The notes beneath the pieces are model-generated. The model worked only from the letters and a program-made list of their open reading frames with translations. It ran no database searches and was not told the origin of the DNA. Positions 44,964 to 57,167 of a stretch of DNA of 64,000 bases are shown piece after piece (within the stretch, counting starts at the first letter, position 1; each line of letters begins with the position of its first letter). The stretch comes from Malus domestica (taxonomy: Eukaryota > Streptophyta > Magnoliopsida > Rosales > Rosaceae). Position numbers and translations under genes: made by a program. The stretch is from positions 51,656,501 through 51,720,500 of the forward strand of contig NC_091675.1 in the NCBI RefSeq assembly GCF_042453785.1, written 5' to 3'.

Positions 44964-47294
44964 TGACACACCCCGACTGAGATCGAAGCATGCTGGCCGT
45001 CACGTGAGGGTGACGTAGCTATGTGCACAGTGCAGAAGTAATAAAGATAAGAAATATACGAATAAATAAAAACCGAAAGCTACTAATGTGCACTAATAAA
45101 CAGGAATTGCTAAGAGTGAAATACAAGTGTAAATACTCATAATCAGAGCATAGAAAGTCTAGGTGCAGTCCAGTATGACAAGTACTAGTTATATAGTACC
45201 AAAATATATCCTACAAATATTTTATTCTGTCAGAACTGCCGAGATCCTTAATGCCACCAACTGCAAGTCTACCTAAAACTTGTAGGGGCGCAAAAACAGA
45301 AAATGTGAGTGGGCAAAAACAAATGTTTTTCAAAACCATTTCATCATTAAAATGCTCTAACCCCTCGCCGTAAAACATGTATAAATTTTCCCAGAAATAG
45401 AATATAAATATATACATCTATATATATATATATATACACACACACAATTCATGCTTCACATATTCATAATCATAAGTATACCATGCCAAATATAAAACAG
45501 AATAAGTAACTCAGGTAAAAATATATTCATGGAAAATAATATATTAGCCGGAACCCTTGCAGAAGTCTGTACAACTGAATTTATAGCTCATTAGTCAATC
45601 TAGCCGGAGTCACTACAAATGACCTATACGGCACTACACTGCACACAAGTCGAAACCACTAAAAAGGTTTGTATGACAAGACTGGGTGTAATATAGCTAT
45701 ACTCAATGCTACGCACTCATGATAGCTATGCAATAAATCGCCTAAGAGTCGGAACCACCTATGATGGTTTGTACGACAAGACTGTGCACCTAAATTGGAT
45801 CCAATGTGAGCATAGAGTGCGGGAGGTGACATTATAAACAGGCATGTACCATATCTCTGGCTAAATCATTAACACTGGGGTGCAGGTTTATGAGCTCAAG
45901 TTTCCCAATTAATCACAACCGTTCAATACACATTCGCAATTCATAAACTCACATAGAACTTACCTGAGCGCCCACAGCACCAAATCACATTTATGCATAC
46001 AATTCTAACTCATGGTTTAAGCATAAATCAATAGGCATGGCATTTTCAAAGCATAACTCATTTAAATGCATTTTTGGGAAAATATCAAGCATATACGTAT
46101 ATACTTAAAACCAAAAGCCCACTCACTAGTATGTCGAAGGGTCGTAGCCCCCGAGTCGCCCTTGACTGCGCTCATCCTCGGGATAAGTTTCCCCTATATG
46201 TGAAACAACTATAAAAACGTTAATTTAAAGCACATAACCAATACTAGTTAATAACTTCTCATACATTGCTCAAATGGGATATTTGAATATACCAACGTGA
46301 TCTACACAACCACACGAACATCCCTATATTTTTAGAAAAATTTTCCGACCCCTCACGCACCGCCATGCTCCGGCTAAGGCACTGCCAAATGCGTTACCCA
46401 CGCGCGGGCACGTGCCTAGCACATTGACGGCATCAATTAATGTGTCAGGAATATTCCGTCTAAAAACTAACGGCGTTACCTTCCGCCGTTAGCATATTCC
46501 GTCAAAACTGACGGAATATGCTTCTTTTTCCCCGACGAGTCACTAGACGCCGGCGACTGTTCGCCGGTTTCTGGAAAAATTTCTAACCTTAATTTCTCTC
46601 TCATTTTAACACCAAACTTCAAGAAACTTGAACCATTTTGAAGATCTCACCAAGACGAACAAAACCATATCTGAGTCGAGCCCTGAAACCACTAGAAACT
46701 CGCAGGAAAAAGCCTCGATATTCCGGCAAATCTTAAAACCCGTTGTTCTCGATGATTTGACTTCCCATTTCTTCCAACGAACCACTCCGAGCTTCGTGAG
46801 AACCTCCTAAAGCTTCAGGTGAGCTTGAAATCCCAAAAAACACACGATTTTACGATTGCATGAATAGAGACAAAAATCGGGTTAGGGTTTTCACGAGTTT
46901 TCAAAGAAGTTCTTACCTAAAAATGGTACCATTCAACTCGTATGAACCTCAGGAACACAATGGTGTCCTTTGAACCTTCGATCTGTGCGTGTATGGTTGG
47001 TTTTGAAGTTCGTCCGTACAAAGTTGACTGAAACAGAAGAAAATCGAGAGGGAGGAGAGAGAGAGTGCACGGGAAGGAGAGAGAGATAGGGAGTTGGAGT
47101 GTGTGTGGTCCAAAATTGTCCACTTCAACCAACCAACCAAAACAAAAATACAACTTAATTCCAATTAGTTCCACATACTTAGGAAAATAACTTGGACCTA
47201 AACCTAAGTCATGTACGCACACCACTACCCACGTTTAAGGGTAAAATTGTCATTTCACATCATCGATAAAATTATCCCAGGACGGGCTGTGACA
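44964..47294 (-). repeat. LTR of the older Gypsy element
   Basis: 2331 bases. It has the same layout as the 22581-25045 LTR: 'catgctggccgtcacgtgag' near the left edge, AT microsatellite, hairpin array, then a region rich in plant-LTR words. Only this one LTR is present. Confidence 0.85.
45546..45779. repeat. Array of four hairpin repeats in the older LTR
   Basis: Units lie at 45546-45576, 45602-45632, 45648-45679 and 45747-45779. Inner stems include GTCA/TGAC, AAACC/GGTTT and AACCA/TGGTT. The first unit is degraded. The same GA versus CTGTA/TTGTA asymmetric loop is kept, although the sequences differ from those of the younger element. Confidence 0.75.
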
Positions 47295-47390
47295 ATCTAC
47301 CCACCTTATAAAATTTCGTCCTCGAAATTTATACAATCATACAATCCACTAATAATCATAAAATAGGCGTGGATACATCTCTCTCATCCG

Positions 47391-48515
47391 GCCTTCTGTC
47401 TCTCAAGTAGCTTTTTCCACTGAATGATTTCTCTACAAAATCTTCACTAAACACATAGTTTTATTTCTCAGAACCTTGTCTTTCCAATCCAAGATAGTCA
47501 CTATTTGTGGATAAACAAATAACTATGGTTGGTCTATCAATTAAGAGTAATGCTAGTAAGACCAATTTAATTAAATCTTTGGTCTCCCTAGCACATCTTT
47601 ATCCTAAATTAATTAAATCTTAACTAGCAGCGTGCACATACTCTAGATTTGTGAGAAGTTAAACCGTTTTAAAAAATAGAGACACCTAAATGGGTTGGGC
47701 ATTAGTGGGTTTGCTGACTAACCTGACCAATCCAACCAAAATGGTTTGGGTTGCATTGGATTGTACATTTCAAAAATCCTTTTCCAATAAAAAATATGAC
47801 CACTTGTTCAATAGGTAAGTTGGTTGGGTAGAAGCATAGTCTGAAATATCGATAATATCGACGAAATATCGAGGATATTTCGGTTTTTTCGAATCACGGA
47901 TATTTCGGAACATATCCATGTACATATCGTACAAATATCGACAATATCGATGATATCGACGATAATATTGGAAAATATCGATGTAAAGGAAGGAAAAAAA
48001 AAAAAAAGAAGGGAAAAAAGGGAAAAAGGGAGGAAAAAAAACACGAAGGGGATTTGAACCCCTCCCATTTTACTCCTCCAACACCGTAACCACCATATAT
48101 CACTTATGTTTTAGTCATAATATGCTAAAATATTTATATTTATATGAGTGGCATGTTAACAATTACATGCAAAACTATTTTGGGGATTTATCGTTTGATG
48201 AATACTCTTCACAATAAACTTAGTCTACACATAGAGATGATGAAGATAGTGAAATTTTTGAATCTCATAGGAACTTTATGTGGTACTAAATCACTCATGT
48301 ATCTTACCATGCAATGTATAAAGTGTAAAATATTGTAGTAAATCATTATATATAAATGATTATGGTGTGTTTAATCTATTTTTCATTAATTACTACATAT
48401 CCGGCCTTCTGTCTCTCAAGTAGCTTTTTCCACTGAATGATTTCTCTACAAAATGTTCACTAAACACATAGTTTTATTTCTCAGAACCTTGTCTTTCCAA
48501 TCCAAGATAGTCACT
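47391..48515. repeat. 115-base duplication flanking a 0.9-kb foreign insert
   Basis: The integrase-end sequence 47391-47505 recurs at 48401-48515 with one or two differences. Between them lies DNA unrelated to Gypsy: a 300-base segment shared with 58784-59118, then an ATATCGA-rich tract (47835-47985), then AT-rich DNA. The pattern suggests repair with filler DNA rather than a clean transposition. Confidence 0.7.
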
Positions 48516-48988
48516 GGTTCCTCATCATAAGTCAAATCCGGATTAATTTCCAAAGGTTGAGGAGGAATCATATGTGAAGGATCTGCAACAAAATGACGAA
48601 GCATCGAAACATGAAACACATCATGCACTTTGGACAACTCTGGAGGCAACTCAAGCTTGTAAGCAACCTCACCGACTCGCTCGGTGATCATATATGGTCC
48701 AATATACCTAGGACTCAGCTTGCCTTTTTTTCCAAACCGCACAATACATTTCCATGGTGATAGCTTCAGAAATACCCAATCACCTACATTATACCTCCAG
48801 TCAGTGGCATGCTTATCTGCTAAACTCTTCTGTTGATCCTGGGCCGTTTTCAGGTTATACTTAATTACCTGAACATTTTGAGTAGTCTCCTCCACTATCT
48901 CAAGACCCACTAAAACTCTTTCACCCACTTCTGACCAGCATAATGGCGTTCGACAAGACTTGCCATAAAGTGCCTCAAAATGTGCCAT
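48446..48988 (-). pseudogene. Gypsy integrase C-terminal region
   Basis: FEALYGKSCRTPLCWSEVG, LSPRYIGPYMI, LSKVHDVFHVSMLRHF and PQPLEINPDLTYDEEPV match the nested element at 25101-26015. The chromodomain end is cut off by the duplication/insert. The integrase core upstream in element sense (49000-49480) is present but frameshifted. Confidence 0.85.
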
Positions 48989-49809
48989 ACCAATACTCGA
49001 ATGGTAACTGTTGTTGTAGGCGAACTACATCAAATCCAAACAATCATGCCAACCATCGCCAAACTGCAGCACTGAAGATCTTAACATATCCTCTAACGTT
49101 TAAATGGTTCTCTTAGATTGCCCATCAGTCTGAGGATGATATGCCGTACTATAAAGTAATCTCGTACCAAGAGCTTCCTGGAATGCTACCCAAAACTTGA
49201 AAGGAAATCTAGGATCCCGATTCGAGATAATATCAACTGGAACACTATGTTACTTTGCGATCATCGATATGAATAACTTAGCTAATTGGCTTAATGGATA
49301 TTTTTCCCTCATTGGAATAAAGTGTGCTGACTTAGTAAGCTAATCAATTATCACCCAAATGCCGTCATAACCATTTTGTGTACGAGGAAGGTTGTACACA
49401 AAATCCATGGTGATATTTTCCCATTTCCACTGTGGAACGGGAAGTGGCTGCATCAACCCAAACGGCTTCTTCCTTTCAGCTTTAACCTATTGGCAAATGG
49501 CACACCTACTCACATATTCGACAATTTCTCTTTCATATCCGGCCAATAATAAAATGGTCGAATGGTATGATACATCTTGGTACCTCTTAGATGCATTGCA
49601 TATGCCGAAATATGCGTTTCATCAAGGATTTCTTTCTTTAACTCTACATTATTCGGCACATACATTCTACTTTCCTGCATAAGCATACCATCAGTTTCTC
49701 GAATTCTGAAATCTTTCTTCTTCCCCTAATTCCTTGCTTGAATTATTTCCTGGGTCTCTTAATCATTCATCTGGGCCTCGAGCACACGATCAATTAAGAT
49801 TGGCCTAAC

Positions 49810-50919
49810 TTAAAAATTAGCAAGGAAGGCTTCCCCTCTATCTTCTACTCCTAACTCCACTCCAGTGGACCTCAAATCCGTAAGAAGAGGAACATGACAA
49901 TCATAGATGGCATTAAGTCTAGCTGGAGTCTTCCTATTAAGTGCATATGCCAATGCATTTGCCCGACCAGGGTGATACTCAATCGTACAATCGTAATCAC
50001 TAAGTAACTCAATCCACCTGCACTGCATTAGCATATAACTGGTGTTCCCTCAAACTTTTCAACACCAATTTAAGATGTCTAGCTCTATTCTAGTCTTAGA
50101 GTATACCAGAATATCGTCGATAAAGACAATGACAAACCTGTCCAAATATGGCTGGAATACTCGATTCATTAAATCCATAAAAGCTGTTGGTGTATTAGTT
50201 AACCTGAATGGCATCACAAGAAACTCATAATGACCATATCGAGTCCTGAATGCGGTCTTAGGGACATCTTTACTTCTAATCTTCAACTGGTAGTAACCAG
50301 ACCTCAAGTCAATCTTAGAAAACACACAGGCACCTCGGAGTTGATCAAACAAATCATCTATACGAGGTAACGGATAACGGTTCTTAATTGTTACTTGATT
50401 CAATTGCTTGTAATCAATGCATAGTCTCAAGGTTCCGTCTTTCTTCCTCACAAATAAGATTGGACCTCCCGAGGGTGAAGTACTAGGCTGAATAAATCCT
50501 TTATCCACTAATTCTTGCAACTGAACTTTCAATTCCCTTAATTCAGTAGGAGCCATTCTATAAGGAGTCAAAGATATATGATTCGTACCTGGAAGAAGAT
50601 CAATAACGAACTCCACATCTCTATCTGGCGGTAATCCAGGCAAATCATCAGGAAACACATTCGGAAAATGCTTGACCACACGTATATCCTCCACACTACT
50701 AGGAGTATTATCATTCAACACCACATGAGCCAAATATCCTTGACAACCTTTCCACAACAATCTTTTAGCTTTCAGGGCAGAAATAACACCATGCCTCACC
50801 CCGCTAGGCTCTCTTACAAATGTAACTTCAGATAATCTAGGACGATGGAAAGTAACTGCCTTTCCATAGCAATTTATCTTGGCACGATTATAATGTAAGC
50901 AATCAGTGCCCAAAATCAC
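49810..50919 (-). pseudogene. Gypsy protease end, reverse transcriptase and RNase H
   Basis: The 286-codon minus frame (50919-50059) starts at the protease end ([17 protein letters not shown]). It contains a near-complete reverse transcriptase: [73 protein letters not shown], and the catalytic FIDDILVYS. It breaks just after that motif. RNase H remnants follow (50034-49810: WIELLSDYDCTIEYHPGRAN). The YxDD-type motif is intact, but the polyprotein is not. Confidence 0.9.
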
Positions 50920-51274
50920 ATCAAAATCAACAATGTCTAACGGAATAAGGTTTTATGAAAACACATACTAAAACATTTATCAACATACTAATCCCCAGGT
51001 TTTATGAAAACACATATATATCATGATAAACATAGGTTTTCTGAAACCTAGCATGTCGTGCAATGTCTCAAATCATAAATTGTATATATAATAATCACTA
51101 GTGAATTGTCCAATAACCCCCAGGCCCCATGCCGGCTCCCTGTCCCTGTGCTAAATAGCCAGAGGAAACACACTCCAGGCCCTATGGCAACACCAAACCG
51201 TCGCCCAGGACGGACTAGAATCTATCCCTACGTTCCGTAGCAGAAAGGACCACTAGGTAAGTACAAAACCATTA

Positions 51275-51277
<3 letters not shown>

Positions 51278-51307
<30 letters not shown>
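51278..51307. repeat. TA microsatellite
   Basis: About 15 uninterrupted TA dinucleotides. Similar AT tracts occur at 58028-58065 and 45419-45436. Confidence 0.9.
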
Positions 51308-51309
<2 letters not shown>

Positions 51310-51825
51310 AAAAGCAACTTCATAGTATAAGGTCATCCATCATCTATACTATAAAGAGGTGTTCGAAACATGTTCTCAATATCATATTGTCATTCATTGG
51401 ATATTCTATAAGAACATGGGTTATAGGAAAAATAGTAATAATTCAAACTAGCCTCAGTAAGCATGTTATCTCATAAAACATTTCATAAAACGTAATCATT
51501 AAATCATGCTTTTCATGTTTGCATTTCTATTGTTAAAACATGCATTTTTAGAAGGGGTCCACTCACAGTACTTAGCTGCCAAAGAGCCATGCAACTAGCG
51601 AAGACAGAAACGCCACAAATAATTGCCCCTAAACACATAAAGGGTCCAATTAATAAAACTTATATAATAGCAATTGAATTTGGGAAAACATACATTGGAA
51701 ACGGATTCAGGATGTCGAATTACCCTAAGAAGGGTCTCGGTTAAATTTTGTAAAAGTCAATAGAATATTCCCTGATAGAATATTTCGTAATGGAATATTC
51801 CCCAAAAAGGGTTTGTACTGGTTAG

Positions 51826-51995
51826 GGTTTAGGGCTTAGGTCTAGGTGGTTTAGGTTTAGGTTTAGGATAAAGGGTTAATGGGTTTAGGTTAATGAGTTT
51901 GGGAATTGGGTTGATAAAAGGCCTAGGGTAAATAATTGGGTTAATGGGTTAAGGGTTTTCTAATTTAAAAAGGGTTTTGGGTTAATAGGTTAGAG
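51826..51995 (+). repeat. Degenerate telomere-like (TTTAGGG) tract
   Basis: Repeated GGTTTAGG, GGGTTTAGG and GGGTTAATGGGTT words in one orientation over ~170 bases. They resemble the plant telomere repeat TTTAGGG but are imperfect. It lies inside a probable retrotransposon-derived segment. Confidence 0.55.
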
Positions 51996-52231
51996 GATTG
52001 GGGTTTTGGGTTACTCGGGCCGAAGGCCCTAAAGGAGAAAGGGCCAAAGCCTTATGGTTTTTGAGAAACAAAAATAAAACCAAACTAAATTTGGTTTTGG
52101 GCTTTAACCTACAAGGCCCAAAGGCCTTTAAAACAAAAAAACCTAAAAGGGTTGGGTTGGGCTTGGCAAGAAAGGCCCAAAGGCCTGGTTGGGTTGCTGC
52201 TCGCCAGAGCTAAACGGAAGGGAAGGCCGGA

Positions 52232-52560
52232 TTTCGGCCGGAAAGTTGGACAAACTTTAAATGCTCATAACTTTGTCAATACTCAACGAAATTGAGTGAA
52301 ACAAAAATGAAAGTTGTAGTTCTCGACGAGACGAAGAGAATGGTACCTTACAAGATGTCTAACGCACCGTGGTTTGGCCGGAAAACTCCTTAAAAACCAT
52401 TGAGGTCGCAGGAAACTGGGTAAGTTTCAAATGGATATAACTTCTTCAATACTCAACGTAATTGGTTGAAACAAAAAGAAAAGTTGTAGTACTTAGTGAG
52501 ACGAAGAGATTTATACCTTGTACACATGCCAACTCACAGTGGTTTGGCCGGAAATTGCCT
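52232..52560. repeat. Two-unit tandem repeat of about 165 bases
   Basis: Units 52232-52388 and 52401-52560 share 'ataactt-ttcaatactcaacg', 'gaaacaaaaa', 'aaagttgtagt', 'gagacgaagaga' and 'gtggtttggccggaaa'. This motif set is common in LTRs of plant Gypsy elements; the rest of that element was not delimited. Confidence 0.75.
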
Positions 52561-53479
52561 CGAAAGTAGCAGTCTGCGTCGGAGCTCGTGTACGGGGCTT
52601 CATGGTTCAACTTCCAAGATGCCAAGACTATGGTTGAGTTTGTAGTGACGAGATAAAGACGATGGCGATGTTGAAATTGTGATTTGATGATGATTTTAGG
52701 ATATGGGTTATGAGTGTGGCACGGTGAAGGATAAGAAGAAAGAGAGAAAGTGAGGGAGAGTGACGGGAAAGAGAGGGAAGAAGGAGACCAAAAAGGGGAT
52801 GGCCCCCACATGGCACACAATTTAACACTAAAAACAATTTTAAAAGAAAACAACACCCAAAACAAAATGAAATTGTGGTTTTACGTAGACTGTATCGAAG
52901 ATCAGCTCGACAAGCACAAATACAACTACAAGCTCCACTTGGCACAGATTTGGGCTCCGTGCTACGACTTAGGTTTATGGTTTTTATGCAATTTCCGAGA
53001 GAACAACACCAAGATTGCAGCACATCGCTATTCTATAATTTATGGTTTTTAAGCCAAATTCCTTTGTAAACTATGTTGATGTCTCGAGTCTCGAATCATA
53101 CTATCAGAACTGATCTTTTGCCAGACGTCTGGCAAGAAAATTCTCCGGCCGTTAGATTGGAAATTGCAGCCGTTAGTAGGCCTTTTGGACTGCTTGTCAT
53201 TTAAATTGTTCAGCATATAAGTGCTTCCGCAGAAGAAAACAAACTGCAAGAAAACTGAATTCGCAAGGAAAAAGAACAAGAAAAAAACTAAGACAGATTG
53301 CATATACATTGTGTGCGAAGGTCGGAAGATGACCCAGAAAAAAGAGAAAAATACAGCATACAAAAAGAGAGGAAAAAGAAAGTGACCCCTAGCCATCTTA
53401 CTTTAGACAGAAAAGGAAGGAGGAGAAGGAAACGAAAAATATAGTTCTTGGATAACCCTGTCTTGTTTGTTGGAGTAAA

Positions 53480-56341
53480 TCAAGGTTCTTCATGATGGGG
53501 GGCAAATGTAAGAATGGCATCTGCAACTGAAAGAAAAATCTTGCCCTTTCCAATCAAATCGACAAACTCCGATGCATGAATCTTGTCAATGACTACTGTG
53601 CCAGGATTTGCTAAAGCAAGCTGAAATGTAACATTACCGAAATTGTCAAATTAGTTATTTCAACCAAGTCACTTGTTAACTGCAGTAACAATGAGTAGAT
53701 TTTTATCGAAAAGATTGAAGGCATTACCTCGATCTTTCTCTTCTGAAGACTCCTGTAGAGCTCTTCCAAGGCATGAATTCCACTTGTGTCTATGTCAGTG
53801 ACAGCTGCGGCCGGGAAATGAAAATCCGTGAATTAATGCCATCTCTCTCAATCAGTAAAATCTATATGGCAGTCGACAAAATTAGAATTCACTTACGTGA
53901 CATTTCTACGATCAAGTACTCGATTTTGGGTAGACTCTTTTCCTTTAGTTGTTCTTCTTCGTCTGTTACCCATCTCAAAATCCTGAAGGAAATTAGTTAA
54001 TTGGTGTCAATTAGTTCTCTAGGCTCTAGCCGACCAGTGATCATACCTAGTACGTTAACTTGTCACTTGTTAGAGTTACGATGGTAAATTGTGAATATCG
54101 AATATATGTCTAAGCGAGAACAAATTGTCTGATAAGAGAACATTTGGACATGCAGATTGATCCACACATCCATATATGTGTATGTAGTTATTCTCATACC
54201 TCTCTTTAATATAGTTCGAGTTGGAGAAGTAAATTGCAGAATCAACTCTAATAATGAGAATCCCGGGAATCTGTGTGGCATGGGGATACTGCTGGATGTT
54301 TCTGTACACATTAGTCCTGGGGAGCTTTCCTAGCAGCGTGGTTCTTGGTCTTGTGACTTGCAAGAGGATTTTGGCAAATGAAATGGAGACGGCAAGCAAC
54401 AGGCCAATCTCAACGGAAATGAAAACCACACCGAAGAAGGCTCCCATGCAAGCAACAAAGTCGAATTTGTCAATCTTCCAGATGAGTTTCATGGCCTCAA
54501 AATCGATCAGTCCCAGCACAGCTGAAATAATGATGGAAGCGAGAATGGCGTTGGGGGTGTACTTGAAAATGGGTGTGATGAGTTCCAACGTGAGGAGGAC
54601 CACCAAAGACATGACGATGTTTGAGACCGCTGTGTGGCAGCCGGCCATGTAATTGACAGCTGAGCGAGAAAAGGAGCCGGTGGCAACATAGCAGGATGTG
54701 AAAGAACCAATAATGTTCATGGTTCCCATTGCCACCATTTCTTTGTTTCCATCAACCTCATAGTCCTTAATCCCAGCAAACGTTCTCGCGATTGCTACAC
54801 CTTCCTGCGCGTATTAATTAAAAACATTAACTGTTTAATATAATCAATCAATTAATTAGTCAATCAATAAATTATCCATCCATCAATATTTCAAGATTAA
54901 TATGTTCGTTCAGCTGGTTTGGCAAGTACGTAGTTCAAGCTTACCGTCAATGCTACCATACCGGCCACAGAACCGATCCTGAAGCCTTTCATAACATTCT
55001 CTCCAGTGAAATAAATTAAATGAGCGGAAGGTGGGTTTACGCCCGGCCTTATTTTATACACCTGAAATAACAAAAAGATTAAAACGTAAACGTCAAATGA
55101 ATTTTCAGTATTATATATGCTTAATTATAATGCAGTACATTCAAATTTACTTACAATTGCAACACCTTTCTTATCTGCACGGGTGATATAAACAAAAAAG
55201 GTAGACAGGATAACTGAGATCAAAGGTGCAATTGCAGGCACCCAAAATAGTTTCTTGTTCTTTTTTCCCTACATCAGCATTATCATTAGCAATTTAGCAA
55301 GCTCCAATAAATCAATTAATTCAAGATTAATCAATGAATATACAGTTGATTCTCAATTGAGCGGAACTAAATTTATGAGAAGCAATAGAACTTACGATGT
55401 ACTTCGTCAACAGAAGAAATGCCAAGAAGGAGACTCCTATTAGTATAGTTTGCCAGTTCCACTGCAAAGTTAGACATACAGTTGATAAATTAGATATGAA
55501 GAAAAGGCATTCAAGAGGGGAATTGGAACTTGAGACGTATTAATACATTGAAAAGAAGTACCACTCGACGAACTATAAGCTAGTCAGTTAGAAAACAGTA
55601 TATACTTTATAAACAATATCAATTAAACTCACTTAATCGCTCTTGACACATGTGCATATGATCAGCTTATATATATGGACAGATGGCTGAAAGGATTGAA
55701 AAACATTTGTTGGAAAGGTGTAAAATCGGCTGCAAGGCTAAGCATTGTAGATTTGGCCTCCCATGTCCGGTTTGGACGCGTGACCTGCCGTTTCGGAGAG
55801 AACGGCAAGGTGAACCAAAAAATCACTTTGCCCTACTGTAGGGTCATTTTGGCCTAATTTCTTCATTTACAAACCTAAAATGGGATTTTAAGATTTATGA
55901 CCCTTTTGGTATTTTGTTATTTGCTTCTCGTTTTCTATTGTACTCTAGAAATCCTATGGCTAAGACTATATAAGCAGCCTTAGGGGGCTAGGATTGTAAT
56001 CTTTCCATATCATTCAACAATAAACTTTGAGGTTTTCTTAGTTTGCTAGTGAATTCTAGCTTAGAGTATTTCGTTCAATTTCCTTGTTCATTATATCGTG
56101 CTGCATCAATATATCAGTACCCCATGATGTACTGCAGAAAATACTGAACGCATAACGGAAACAATGTCAGGTTTCTTGGTAAATATCTTGATGCCAAGTA
56201 ACCCTTTAAGCTGCTGAAGGGAAATGGTAATGGCAGCTCCGCCCATAAATCCAACAATGGAAGCATGAGATAGAAAATCAATCAAGAATCCCAACCTGCA
56301 CAAAACTATGAATTAATTACTAACTAATATTCATGCATACA

Positions 56342-56377
<36 letters not shown>

Positions 56378-57167
56378 GTTCTTTTATATAGACAGACATG
56401 ATGATGATAATACCTGAGAAATCCTAAAGTAAGTTGTGTGACTCCGGCAAAGAATGTAGCAGTTAACATTAGGCGCAGATAGTCATCTGCATCCGTTTTA
56501 TAATCAACCTCATTCTGCACCAAACTCCCAAGCAACAGAGACACGACGGCCACCGGTCCAATTGCAATGTCCCTTGAACTACCCATGAACGCATAAATAA
56601 GCGGTGGTACGAAACTACTGTCTGCATCACGTACGGATCATGTTATAATCGTGTATATGTATTAACTTATCTATCAAATTCCGGACTTGGCTACGGTACA
56701 TGCATTAAAGGCCGGTAGAAGACGAAGATGGAAGACTCACATAAGCCATTCTCACTGGGCAGATTGGCAAGCTTTGCATATCCAAGATCCTGAGGAATAC
56801 AGAGACTTGCAATGGTAAATCCAGCGATGACGTCTCCTCTGAGTTTAGAAAGGTTGTAATCCCTCACCCACCCAAATATCGGGAAGAGAGCTTGAAGACC
56901 GAGAACCAACTTCCTCCTCTTTGTTTGGTCTTTGAAAGCACGCAAGGGCTCATCCGAAAAGAAAGTTTCCTTCATGATGGCACTGAATTCCTCAAAAAGT
57001 TGTGGCTTCGCAGGCTCTCCAACCTTATGAACTTGATATGCCTGCTGCTGCTGCTGCTGCGGCAACACTCTCTCAGCTGAATTAGTTTGTTGGTTCGATG
57101 AAGGTCCGCTGCTGATGTCCGCTTCATTGTCTTTGATACGCTTACTCATTATACCAAGACCAGACAC
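53480..57167 (-). CDS. SULTR1: Group 1 high-affinity sulfate transporter (SULTR1-like), 10 exons
   Basis: Minus-strand exons 57167-56741, 56621-56414, 56295-56121, 55461-55396, 55268-55155, 55061-54945, 54804-54200, 53982-53897, 53804-53728 and 53620-53480 join in phase to 671 residues. It is an SLC26/SulP proton-sulfate cotransporter of the plasma membrane, in roots typically responsible for uptake. Signatures: [78 protein letters not shown]-like [15 protein letters not shown] and the cytosolic STAS domain with [19 protein letters not shown] (Thr of the conserved DTSG). Group 1 assignment follows the closeness of these blocks to SULTR1;1-1;3 as I remember them. The N-terminus has a Gln run (QQQQQQ). 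An alternative Met 6 codons downstream (57149) cannot be excluded. Intron 3 carries a solo LTR. Confidence 0.94.
55676..56108 (+). mobile_element. Solo LTR in intron 3 of the sulfate transporter
   Basis: A 433-base unit starts TGGACAG and ends TGCATCA. It is flanked by the 5-bp duplication ATATA (55671-55675 and 56109-56113). It holds a TATA-like CTATATAAG (55966-55973) and AATAAA (56019-56024) on the plus strand, in the order expected of an LTR. It therefore lies antisense to the host gene. A single LTR with a target duplication indicates recombination between the two LTRs of an earlier element. The retrotransposon family is unknown. Confidence 0.75.
57040..57062 (-). repeat. CAG/Gln microsatellite in the sulfate transporter N-terminus
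   Basis: Six or seven near-perfect CTG units on the plus strand encode the Gln run after VLP, within the poorly conserved N-terminal tail before the first membrane segment. Length variation between alleles is plausible. Confidence 0.8.

Larger units (their letters stand above)
44964..50945 (-). mobile_element. Older Gypsy chromovirus, truncated, related to the nested one
   Basis: The left edge is an LTR (44964-47294) that starts TGACACACCCC and ends GGGCTGTGACA, like the nested element but clearly diverged. A polypurine-like stretch follows. Coding relics read on the minus strand: integrase end, integrase core, RNase H, reverse transcriptase, protease end. The homology stops near 50945 without gag, primer site or the second LTR, so the 5' half (in element sense) is missing. 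A foreign segment interrupts it at 47506-48400. Confidence 0.88.
50946..53479. other. Transposon-derived intergenic region downstream of the sulfate transporter
   Basis: No gene was recognised. The DNA from ~51000 to ~52870 has the look of a plant LTR or 3' region of another retrotransposon family, with a TA microsatellite (51278-51307), telomere-like repeats and a two-unit tandem repeat, listed separately. The last few hundred bases include the 3' end of the sulfate transporter. Confidence 0.45.

Noticed and set aside
48040..48100. A tRNA gene
   Set aside because: Only a box B-like match is present. No acceptor stem, anticodon arm or good box A can be drawn.
55675..55857. 60-codon plus-strand frame in the transporter intron
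   Set aside because: It starts at the edge of the solo LTR by chance (the TG of the LTR completes ATG) and has no domain.
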